This document shows, in pieces, positions 1 to 4,939 of a DNA stretch of 8,493 nt; within the stretch, counting starts at the first letter, position 1; each line of letters begins with the position of its first letter. Source of the stretch: Burkholderiaceae bacterium (GTDB taxonomy: Bacteria > Pseudomonadota > Gammaproteobacteria > Burkholderiales > Burkholderiaceae). The stretch lies in assembly GCA_947371415.1 (NCBI GenBank), contig CANBPJ010000076.1:1-8493 (forward strand), in the 5' to 3' direction. The notes beneath the pieces are model-generated. The model did no database searches, was not told where the DNA came from, and saw nothing but the letters and a program-made list of their open reading frames with translations. Both the position numbers and the translations under genes were made by a program.

Positions 1-37
1 TAAAGCCAATGCTGTCATGTATTACATTCTAACAAGC

Positions 38-43
38 TAAAAT
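38..43 (+). promoter_or_regulatory. Candidate -10 box of ffs
   Basis: TAAAAT matches the sigma70 -10 consensus at five of six positions and lies six bases before the inferred 5' end of the SRP RNA, the expected distance for transcription to begin at base 50. The -35 region is weak: nothing close to TTGACA sits 16-18 bases upstream, and CTGTCA at 12-17 is too far away. Confidence 0.45.
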
Positions 44-49
44 AGAATT

Positions 50-146
50 GGATGGGCCTCCCCGCATGGCGGTTTGGATAACCTGGTCAGGTCGGGAACG
101 AAGCAGCCAAACCCAATTCTGTCAGTGCCGGGGGTCAGGCTCATCC
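50..146 (+). ncRNA. ffs: Signal recognition particle RNA (4.5S, small bacterial type)
   Basis: This is the RNA core of the signal recognition particle. With Ffh it binds signal sequences of nascent membrane proteins and docks ribosomes to FtsY at the inner membrane. The nearly invariant domain IV core is seen at 85-108: GGTCAGGTC, a GGAA tetraloop at 95-98 closed by C-G and G-C pairs, then GAAGCAGCC. The two ends pair with each other (GGATG...GCCT at the 5' end with AGGC..CATCC at the 3' end), which sets the boundaries at about 50 and 146. The length of about 97 nt fits the Alu-less proteobacterial form. Ends are accurate to a few bases. The region directly downstream carries an integrase fragment, so the gene probably marks an insertion hotspot. 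Confidence 0.95.
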
Positions 147-173
147 ACCTTTATTTACAAGTGGTTGATCTAA

Positions 174-198
174 ATGGCATTAGTTTTCCAAATGCCAT
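174..198. repeat. Stem-loop downstream of ffs
   Basis: ATGGCATT (174-181) and AATGCCAT (191-198) form a perfect 8-bp stem with a 9-base loop, 28 bases after the SRP RNA. There is no T-run after it on either strand, so it is not a textbook intrinsic terminator. It may protect or define the 3' end of the ffs transcript, or be a relic of a recombination site given the neighbouring integrase fragment. The role is not resolved. Confidence 0.4.
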
Positions 199-268
199 CA
201 AATTGACGATTTGTAGCACCTAGCTGTAACACCTTGGGTATCTATTGACTAACTAATCAAGGATATTC

Positions 269-469
269 ATGGCAAATCTAACGGGCTTATTCCAAAGAGG
301 AACAACTTATTACGTGCGCGTTGTTTTGCCACGTAAACATCAACTAAGAAGTTGCTACAAGAATGGGCGCCATGTTGCAATTTTAGGCTCATGCACACGC
401 CACACTCCATCAAATAAATCTTACCTGAGCAGCAAATTACTCTTTCACTGCTTTTGCTACGATTTTTGA
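269..469 (+). pseudogene. N-terminal fragment of a site-specific (tyrosine-type) integrase, truncated
   Basis: The first ~45 residues (to about base 403), including MANLTGLFQRG, TYYVRVVLP and KNGRHVAILGSC, resemble the N-terminal SAM-like/DUF6538-type segment of phage and island integrases of about 400 residues. The start is convincing: AAGGA sits six bases before ATG. After codon ~45 the reading frame runs into sequence unlike any integrase and stops at base 469, inside the 3' end of the convergent regulator gene. The core-binding and catalytic domains (R-H-x-x-R...Y) are absent from the window. I read it as the residue of an element inserted next to ffs whose body was deleted. The family assignment comes from recall of the N-terminal pattern and is moderately secure; the truncation itself is directly visible. 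Confidence 0.7.
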
Positions 470-778
470 AAATATGTCATAGCGCTTTAAAGCCAACTTG
501 GTTGGTAGTAACTTCTTTTTTCTACCATCAACAAGATCTGTATGTAGCTGAAGGTACCCGGATGAAATAAGCCGCTTAATTCTGCCATGCAAAGTTGCCT
601 GCGAACCAATGCTGCTCAATTTTAAAAGATCGCCAACTAAAACTTCACGAGCATTAGAACTCCGTTGCATTACCTCATCCAACAGAGCCGCCTCAAGAGA
701 ATCTAACTTCTCAATATCTGCACTATCAATCAGGGTGTTTAGGTAATTCAAAAAACGAATATATGAGGTTTTACCCAT
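437..778 (-). CDS. Small MarR-like winged-helix DNA-binding protein
   Basis: This 113-residue protein has the layout of a minimal MarR-type winged helix. A helical N-terminus (YIRFLNYLNTLI) is followed by a helix holding LDSLEAALLDEV (26-37). The helix-turn-helix is about 46-71 (LVGDLLKLSSIGSQATLHGRIKRL), and a beta-wing follows with charged DGRKKKLLPT at 84-93. Such short one-domain regulators bind DNA as dimers; neither ligand nor target can be read from the sequence. No good Shine-Dalgarno precedes the ATG at 776-778. A 17-base palindrome lies 12 bases upstream (791-807) and is a natural candidate operator for autoregulation. The gene follows the membrane protein on the same strand after 67 bases, so the two may be co-expressed. 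Its last codons overlap the convergent integrase fragment. Confidence 0.75.
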   Translation of the reverse strand: MGKTSYIRFLNYLNTLIDSADIEKLDSLEAALLDEVMQRSSNAREVLVGDLLKLSSIGSQATLHGRIKRLISSGYLQLHTDLVDGRKKKLLPTKLALKRYDIFSKIVAKAVKE

Positions 779-790
779 TACAGTTATTTA

Positions 791-807
791 ACTTGTTTAG
801 GACAAGT
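791..807. promoter_or_regulatory. 17-base palindrome, candidate operator of the winged-helix regulator
   Basis: ACTTGT (791-796) and ACAAGT (802-807) are perfect inverted arms separated by five bases. The site lies 12 bases upstream of the regulator's start codon. Size and position fit a dimeric MarR-type repressor binding its own leader. Alternatively it is an RNA hairpin in the intergenic part of a two-gene transcript. No second copy was found before the membrane protein gene. Confidence 0.4.
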
Positions 808-845
808 CATCTCCAATGTATTTTTATATTTTGTAAGTTTCTATA

Positions 846-1430
846 TCAACGACTCAGGCTTTTAAGAAAATTTTTGATGGCCATTTTTTTCTGCACGATA
901 AAAAGGGCGGTACATACAAACACAGCATTCCCTGCGAAATTCCCGATGACTGCGTTAAAGCCACTATGAAATAAACCAGAGCTCATTTCACTATCTGTAA
1001 GGCTATGAACTACATAAGCAAAGGTAAAGCCATTAACAATGCTTGTCACAAGAGCAATTAGGACTATCTGATAGTAATGAAAGTTTGACAGATCTCTATT
1101 TACACTCAAAAGCTTCAACATTAGCTGTGCGACTACATAAAGCGTAATGCTTACTGTAATGGCCACAATCAGCCAACTTGTCCACGGCTGGTTTGAGTCG
1201 GTAATTATCAAACGAGAAAAAATTGCTAATCCCGTTCCCACCGCACCTCGCCATTGAAAAACTAGAACAGCAAAGAGCTTTACCCCTGCCGGCAGAAAAA
1301 CAAAATAGGTTATGGCGGTACTTTTTAACTCGGGTAAAAACCAAAGGTATCCAGCGAAAATCCAATAAAGAGCGAATGATATGAGAATTTCATTAAGGTG
1401 ATTTTTTATTATCTTCAAGCAACACCCCAT
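846..1430 (-). CDS. Six-helix integral membrane protein, MASE1-like
   Basis: The 194-residue product is nearly all membrane. Hydrophobic helices are visible at about 14-32, 39-58, 64-76, 83-107, 120-145 and 155-178. The segment FLPAGVKLFAVLVFQWRGAVG (second helix and following loop) and the late glycine/asparagine motif IGNFAGNAVFV resemble the MASE1-type sensory membrane domain, which normally precedes kinase or GGDEF output domains. Here no output domain follows. The protein ends in a short basic tail, so it would be a stand-alone sensor-like membrane module. It lies upstream of the winged-helix regulator on the same strand (67-base gap). The start codon is only supported by an AGGAAA about ten bases upstream, which is wide spacing. 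The MASE1 relation is from motif recall. Function unknown. Confidence 0.7.
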   Translation of the reverse strand: MGCCLKIIKNHLNEILISFALYWIFAGYLWFLPELKSTAITYFVFLPAGVKLFAVLVFQWRGAVGTGLAIFSRLIITDSNQPWTSWLIVAITVSITLYVVAQLMLKLLSVNRDLSNFHYYQIVLIALVTSIVNGFTFAYVVHSLTDSEMSSGLFHSGFNAVIGNFAGNAVFVCTALFIVQKKMAIKNFLKSLSR

Positions 1431-1789
1431 TTATTTATATTTCCTGTAATTATCTCAGGGTATTAAAAAAATTGCTTGCCATGAGTCCCATAGGGTTTAA
1501 CTAGTAGGCGGTTCTGCATATTGGATTTTTCACCCCCCACCTAATTGGGTAATCTTTTTGAAATAAAAAATTGTTGAGAGACTCGACTCAATCGGCTGCG
1601 CACCCCCGTGACCCTTCGAAAAAACCTTCAAAAGAAGCATTAGTAGTCACTCCCAGCGGAACCCCTAGATTTACCCACAGAAAACCATTTCACCTTAGTT
1701 ATAAGAGTCACAATGTTGCATGGAATGAGGTTCTGAATAACTGCAAATACTTATGGGAGCAGTCTATATAAACTCTCAAATTGAACTCC

Positions 1790-1805
1790 CCTTCTAATTA
1801 GAAGG
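1790..1805. repeat. Perfect 16-base palindrome
   Basis: CCTTCTAATTAGAAGG is its own reverse complement over all 16 bases, with no loop. It stands alone about 150 bases before exoX. A gapless palindrome favours a dimeric protein binding site over an RNA hairpin. No gene start is adjacent, so its owner is unknown. It may be a leftover of the accessory region. Confidence 0.4.
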
Positions 1806-1896
1806 CTTCAGCGTAGAGCTTATGAGACATTAAATGCATAAGGATTCATTGATTTAACCGTAGGAATAGTGGTGGTCGCAGGAATATGCATTCACC

Positions 1897-1923
1897 GAAG
1901 CGCTTCAAGGCAAAATAGCCTTG
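1897..1923 (+). repeat. Palindrome and hairpin in the exoX leader
   Basis: GAAGCGCTTC (1897-1906) is a perfect 10-base palindrome. It runs directly into CAAGGC-AAAATA-GCCTTG (1906-1923), a 6-bp stem with a six-base loop; the two share base 1906. The hairpin ends 31 bases before the exoX start codon. It would form in the leader RNA and could affect translation or mark the end of an upstream transcript. There is no T-run after it. Confidence 0.35.
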
Positions 1924-1954
1924 TAAACAACCCTACTTAAGCAAAGAAGCCCTG

Positions 1955-2614
1955 ATGCCCCAAGCCATTATTTTTGATGTAGAAGCAACCGATAAAAACG
2001 ATGCTGTCATTATTGAAGCGGCCTATTTAGAGGTCACGTCCATTAATCCACTTTCAGTAGGCAATCCTTGGGTACAACGCTACAACCCTGGTAAACCTAT
2101 TAGCCTTGGTGCCTTAGCAACTCATCACATCCTTGATGAGGAATTGGTTAATTGCCCTGCTAGTAGCTCATTCAGATTGCCTGCTGGCACCAAGTACATC
2201 ATTGGTCATAGCGTTGATTTTGACTGGGAGGCCATTGGTAGCCCTGAAGTTAAGCGCATTTGCACACTGGCTCTTGCTCGTAGTCTGTGGCCCGAGTTAG
2301 ATAGTCATACTCAAAGCGCCCTACTCTATTACTTCGAAAGATCTACTGCTAGGGAGCAATTGCGTGATGCACATAGTGCATTAGCGGATGTCTGGATTTG
2401 CTCCAAAATACTTGGGCAAATTATTGAGAAACTCAAACCTTCCTCACTTGATGCTTTATGGGAAATGTCTGAGAAGGCTCGCATTCCAACAGTCATGCCT
2501 TTTGGTAAACATAAGGGCGAATTGATTAGCCAGGTTCCATCTGACTATAAACAGTGGATGCTACGTCAGGACAATGTGTCCCCGCATTTGCGCAAGGCTT
2601 TAGAAGCTAAATAA
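1955..2614 (+). CDS. exoX: Exodeoxyribonuclease X-like 3'-5' exonuclease (DnaQ/DEDDh fold)
   Basis: The 219-residue protein matches ExoX in length (about 220 residues in E. coli) and domain order. ExoX degrades single-stranded DNA 3' to 5' with two metal ions and acts in mismatch repair and repair-related end trimming. All three Exo motifs are intact: FDVEAT with D8 and E10, GHSVDFDWE with D90 (Exo II), and DAHSALAD with H140 and D145 (Exo III, the DEDDh type). ICTLALARSLWP (102-113) resembles the corresponding ExoX stretch. Residues 181-216 (MPFGKHKG, SDYKQWML, SPHLRKAL) form the DUF3820-like C-terminal module that ExoX also carries. The ATG start is preceded by a modest purine stretch (GCAAAGAAG). 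It converges on the umuDC cassette. RNase T or another DnaQ relative is less likely because of the C-terminal module. Confidence 0.87.
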   Translation: MPQAIIFDVEATDKNDAVIIEAAYLEVTSINPLSVGNPWVQRYNPGKPISLGALATHHILDEELVNCPASSSFRLPAGTKYIIGHSVDFDWEAIGSPEVKRICTLALARSLWPELDSHTQSALLYYFERSTAREQLRDAHSALADVWICSKILGQIIEKLKPSSLDALWEMSEKARIPTVMPFGKHKGELISQVPSDYKQWMLRQDNVSPHLRKALEAK

Positions 2615-2626
2615 TAGCCTTTACTA

Positions 2627-2657
2627 GGGAATAAGGAATCCGTGATTTCCTTATCCC
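2627..2657. terminator. Stem-loop between convergent exoX and umuDC units
   Basis: ATAAGGAA (2631-2638) pairs with TTCCTTAT (2647-2654) across an eight-base loop. After one bulged A the stem extends by three G-C pairs (2627-2629 with 2655-2657). It lies 13 bases after the exoX stop and 36 bases after the end of the small ORF on the other strand, so it could serve both converging transcripts. It lacks a T-run on either side, which weakens the intrinsic-terminator call; it may act as a 3'-end stabiliser. Confidence 0.5.
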
Positions 2658-2692
2658 CCCTCTAGGCCTGCTGCATATTTCTTGTGCCGCTC

Positions 2693-2824
2693 TTATTGAT
2701 ACTTACGAGTAAATACTTGTTTTTTGGCGCCATCATGACGCTTGGTATTTTTCAATACTGCACAGTAAGACAAAACCATGATCACTGCGAGTGAGATGCC
2801 GTTGAAGTTATTTAATAGGTCCAT
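2693..2824 (-). CDS. Small single-span membrane peptide, third gene of the umuDC operon
   Basis: A 43-residue frame begins with ATG at 2822-2824 and is preceded by a strong Shine-Dalgarno, AAGGAG (2831-2836), six bases away. This is the best ribosome site I saw in the window. The product starts MDLLNNFNGI, has one hydrophobic helix at about 10-24 (ISLAVIMVLSYCAVL), and ends in a highly basic, soluble tail (KNTKRH, AKKQVFTRKYQ). Predicted topology is N-out, C-in by the positive-inside rule. It starts 49 bases after the umuC stop on the same strand with no terminator between, so it should be transcribed with umuDC from the LexA-controlled promoter. I do not recognise a family. Function is unknown; an SOS-induced small membrane protein is an inference from position. 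Evidence for translation is the ribosome site, not homology. Confidence 0.65.
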   Translation of the reverse strand: MDLLNNFNGISLAVIMVLSYCAVLKNTKRHDGAKKQVFTRKYQ

Positions 2825-2830
2825 GTGTTT

Positions 2831-2836
2831 CTCCTT
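2831..2836 (-). promoter_or_regulatory. Strong ribosome binding site of the 43-residue ORF
   Basis: AAGGAG on the minus strand, six bases before the ATG. It lies in an A-rich, unstructured spacer after umuC made of tetranucleotide-like AACTAACTAAGTAAGTAA. This decides the start of the small ORF and is the main argument that it is translated. Confidence 0.65.
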
Positions 2837-2873
2837 GTTTACTTTTTACTTACTTAGTTAGTTGATTGGTTGT

Positions 2874-4184
2874 TTATCGTGCTACCGGTAACTCATCCCA
2901 CTGCGTGGTGTAATTCGGCGATCTGTTACCTGATCTCATTTGCCAGTCTTGCTTGGTTCCAGCTGCTGCAGTTTTAATAGCGGCATTACCAAAGCGACTA
3001 TTAATTGAGTCCATGGCTTTCATGAGGCCAGCAGATTTGCCTTTGACTTCCATGTCATCAAATAGTGATTGCTGCATCGTGGGTTTGTCGGCCAAGAGAT
3101 TGAGGATGACTCCTGCCTTCTTGTACTTAAAGCCCGTTTTGTAGATTTGCTTTAATCCTTTTAATGCAGCGCTAGTGAGTGTTAAGGTGTTATCGCTAGG
3201 ATCACTCAAAACCACTGTGATACTTTGATGGTGTTGCGGCTCAAATGGCTTGTGTGGGTTGGTTTGCACAAAGATCGTGAGCGCGCCCGTGACTGACTTT
3301 TGACTTCTGAGCTTCTCAGCACCTCTTGCAGCATGCGTAGCGACAGACTCAGCCAACTCTTCCATGGAGGTCACTGGCTTACCAAAACTTCTTGAAGAAA
3401 TAATTTGTTGTTTAGCAGGAGCTACTTCTTCTAGTTGCAAACAAGATACGCCACGCAACTCGTAGCAAATACGCTCAATCACAACACCAAATTGTTGACG
3501 CATGACTTGCGGTGAAACTTGTACTAAATCAAAGATGCTGTTGATCTTGAGCTCTTTAAGTTTCTTGGCAGTCTTGCCGCCAATACCCCATACCTCACCC
3601 ACTGCTGTCTCGGCCATCCATTGATAGATCGCCTCCTTTGACATGGAGCTGATGTCACAGACGCCAGCAAACTGGGGATGTTTTTTAGCCAAATGATTAG
3701 CTAACTTAGCGAGAGTCTTGCTAGCGCCAATCCCTACACATACTGGCAAGCCAGTGGTGTCTTTAACATCCTGCTTGATGATTTGACCTAAGCTAGTCGG
3801 GTCAGCATATTGCTTGAGCACTGTCTCAATTTGCAGAAAGCTCTCATCAATACTGTAGACCTCTAAGTTAGGCGTGAACTTTCTTAAAACTTCCACTACT
3901 CTGCCACTCATATCGCCATACAAGGTGTAGTTTGATGAATACGCTTGGATACCATGCTGCTTAGCCAAGTCCTTCATCTGAAACCATGGGGTACCCATTT
4001 TCACGCCCAGCGCTTTCACTTCAGCACTACGCGCCACTGCGCAACCATCATTATTAGACAGAACTACCATCGGCACATCTTCCAACTTGGGCGCAAATAC
4101 GCGCTCGCAAGAAACGTAGAAGTTGTTTACATCCACGAGTGCGAAGAGTTGATTGGTTTGGCCGGATTGATTGATGGTGCTCAT
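2874..4184 (-). CDS. umuC: DNA polymerase V catalytic subunit UmuC (Y-family)
   Basis: UmuC with two cleaved UmuD' subunits forms Pol V, the error-prone polymerase that copies past lesions during SOS. The 436-residue length is close to the E. coli enzyme plus a 12-residue N-terminal extension. Catalytic acids are all present: D18 in ALVDVNNFYVS, and D113-E114 in VYSIDESFL. Y23 corresponds to the steric-gate tyrosine that excludes ribonucleotides. Fingers sequence SNNDGCAVARSAEVKALG, a helix-hairpin-helix around VWGIGGKTAKKLKEL, and a beta-clamp binding motif QQSLF at 371-375 complete the family layout. The C-terminal DUF4113-like tail (about 380-436) is also typical of UmuC. The start overlaps the umuD stop by four bases (ATGA), implying translational coupling. 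It is apparently intact and functional. Confidence 0.97.
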   Translation of the reverse strand: MSTINQSGQTNQLFALVDVNNFYVSCERVFAPKLEDVPMVVLSNNDGCAVARSAEVKALGVKMGTPWFQMKDLAKQHGIQAYSSNYTLYGDMSGRVVEVLRKFTPNLEVYSIDESFLQIETVLKQYADPTSLGQIIKQDVKDTTGLPVCVGIGASKTLAKLANHLAKKHPQFAGVCDISSMSKEAIYQWMAETAVGEVWGIGGKTAKKLKELKINSIFDLVQVSPQVMRQQFGVVIERICYELRGVSCLQLEEVAPAKQQIISSRSFGKPVTSMEELAESVATHAARGAEKLRSQKSVTGALTIFVQTNPHKPFEPQHHQSITVVLSDPSDNTLTLTSAALKGLKQIYKTGFKYKKAGVILNLLADKPTMQQSLFDDMEVKGKSAGLMKAMDSINSRFGNAAIKTAAAGTKQDWQMRSGNRSPNYTTQWDELPVAR

Positions 4185-4669
4185 ATGGATTTACCATTTC
4201 TGCTACTAGCGTGGCTGTATCTACGCACTACCCCAACCACCACACCCCAAATTTGGAGTTGGCTACTCTCATTAAAGGTAATGGGTTCGTAATTGGGGTT
4301 CTCTGGCTGGAGCTCGGTTTTGCCACGCAATTGATAGAGGCGTTTGATGGTGTACTCCTCATCCACTACAGCAACAACGATGTCTTTATGCTTTGGTTTG
4401 AGGGCCTTATCGACCACCACCTTATCGCCATCGCAAATACCTGCGCCCATCATCGAATCACCCTTTACAGTGAACATGAAAGTAGCTGGCTTGTTTTGAA
4501 TGAGGTAGTTGTTGAGATCGAGACCTTCCTCGGCATAATCCGCTGCTGGACTCGGAAACCCTGCTGAAATGCGGTGACTCAGGAGCTTGAACTCATAGGC
4601 ACCATTGGCTGCCAAAGCTTGTGGGGCCTGGCTTAGGGTTGCTATTTGGGAGGTCATCTGAGTCGTCAT
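4181..4669 (-). CDS. umuD: SOS mutagenesis protein UmuD (S24 self-cleaving peptidase)
   Basis: UmuD cleaves itself when stimulated by RecA-ssDNA filaments; the resulting UmuD' dimer activates UmuC. The S24 catalytic dyad is S72 (GDSMMG) and K109 (YTIKRL). The scissile bond lies at A36-G37, before FPSPAADY; spacing from cleavage site to Ser (36) and Ser to Lys (37) equals that of E. coli UmuD. The site is Ala-Gly, as in LexA, rather than the Cys-Gly of E. coli UmuD. The protein is 162 residues against 139 in E. coli, with about 12 extra residues at the N-terminus. There is no Shine-Dalgarno before the ATG at 4667-4669. M5 is an alternative start but also lacks one. The LexA box ends 11 bases upstream. 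Confidence 0.95.
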   Translation of the reverse strand: MTTQMTSQIATLSQAPQALAANGAYEFKLLSHRISAGFPSPAADYAEEGLDLNNYLIQNKPATFMFTVKGDSMMGAGICDGDKVVVDKALKPKHKDIVVAVVDEEYTIKRLYQLRGKTELQPENPNYEPITFNESSQLQIWGVVVGVVRRYSHASSRNGKSI

Positions 4670-4676
4670 AGTGATT

Positions 4677-4682
4677 AATATA
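4677..4682 (-). promoter_or_regulatory. Candidate -10 box of the umuDC promoter
   Basis: On the minus strand TATATT matches five of six -10 consensus positions and touches the LexA box. It lies seven bases before the annotated umuD ATG, so transcription would begin at or next to the A of ATG and give a leaderless or nearly leaderless message. The -35 is not clear; TACATA 18 bases upstream is weak, as is common for LexA-controlled promoters. Confidence 0.35.
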
Positions 4683-4700
4683 CTGTATATCCATACAGTA
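4681..4700. promoter_or_regulatory. LexA box (SOS operator) of umuDC
   Basis: TACTGTATATCCATACAGTA contains the invariant CTGT-N8-ACAG and agrees with the 20-base consensus at 18 positions; only the two central C's differ. LexA dimers bind such sites and block the promoter until RecA-driven self-cleavage releases them. Its place 11 bases before umuD makes regulation of the whole umuD-umuC-small ORF unit by SOS nearly certain. Confidence 0.95.
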
Positions 4701-4765
4701 TATGTAAAAACCTTAAAAATGACTCTGTTTTTGTTGCTTTTGAGCTATTTGCTTAAATATTAGGC

Positions 4766-4790
4766 AAGAAAAAACCACCCGAAGGTGGTT
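4766..4790 (-). terminator. Rho-independent terminator of the TPR gene unit
   Basis: AACCACC (4773-4779) pairs with GGTGGTT (4784-4790) across a CGAA tetraloop. Reading leftward, the stem is followed by TTTTTTCTT (complement of 4766-4774). This is a textbook intrinsic terminator for minus-strand transcription from the TPR gene. It also insulates the LexA-controlled umuDC promoter from read-through. Confidence 0.9.
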
Positions 4791-4817
4791 GATATAAATG
4801 CACTGACTGGCTTCTTG

Positions 4818-4934
4818 CTAGCAAAAAGCGAATGCCAGAATGGCTGGATCATCTAAGAAAACATTCGAGGTGTAGATGCTTGCCCGATACAGCCAGGCAT
4901 GCCCCACCTCGATGATCTCAGCCAAACGATGCAT
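4818..4934 (-). CDS. Possible 38-residue ORF coupled to the TPR gene
   Basis: A frame opens with ATG five bases after the TPR gene's stop codon (TAAAGATAATG) and closes with TAG at 4818-4820, ahead of the terminator. The product (MHRLAEIIEVGHAWLYRA...) matches nothing I recognise. Only a weak AAAGA could serve as ribosome site, though such close spacing allows re-initiation. The region also contains a long interrupted inverted repeat, which may be the real conserved element. Could equally be a chance frame. Confidence 0.25.
   Translation of the reverse strand: MHRLAEIIEVGHAWLYRASIYTSNVFLDDPAILAFAFC
4841..4924. repeat. Interrupted ~20-bp inverted repeat in the 3' trailer of the TPR gene
   Basis: The left arm is TGGCTG (4841-4846), GATCATC (4847-4853), a 12-base insertion, then CGAGGTG (4866-4872). 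The right arm is CACCTCG (4905-4911), continuing as GATGATC (4911-4917), one extra T, and CAGCCA (4919-4924). The arms pair over about 19 bases in three blocks, with a 32-base apical region. In RNA this would be a long bulged hairpin between the coding end and the terminator, possibly a 3' UTR-derived RNA or stability element. Confidence 0.5.
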
Positions 4935-4939
4935 TATCT

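Larger units (their letters stand above)
1431..1954. other. Gene-poor stretch between membrane protein and exoX
   Basis: About 520 bases without a convincing protein gene. The + strand frame from 1571 to 1771 is open for 66 codons but begins with TTG, has no Shine-Dalgarno and encodes nothing I recognise; it may be a gene remnant. Visible structure includes a 16-base perfect palindrome at 1790-1805, a GAAGCGCTTC palindrome at 1897-1906, a hairpin at 1906-1923, and a short hydrophobic frame at 1848-1940 with a non-standard start. The promoter of the membrane protein (leftward) and of exoX (rightward) must lie here or nearby, but I cannot assign clear -35/-10 pairs. Confidence 0.5.

Noticed and set aside
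763..969. 68-codon + strand frame opposite the regulator and membrane genes
   Set aside because: It straddles the 3' end of the membrane gene and the regulator's leader, has no ribosome site and a low-complexity aromatic-rich translation; it is an antisense shadow.
1096..1365. 89-codon minus frame inside the membrane protein gene
   Set aside because: Same strand, different frame. The overlapping frame gives six clean membrane helices and a recognisable motif, this one does not.
1571..1640. Degenerate tRNA or attachment-site copy in the C-rich stretch near 1600
   Set aside because: No cloverleaf arms or TTCGANTC-type T-loop can be paired, and no match to the ffs 3' end was found.
3945..4567. 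Plus-strand frames opposite umuC and umuD (3945-4292 and 4211-4567)
   Set aside because: Both lie antisense to genes whose catalytic motifs are unambiguous; they are complement shadows.
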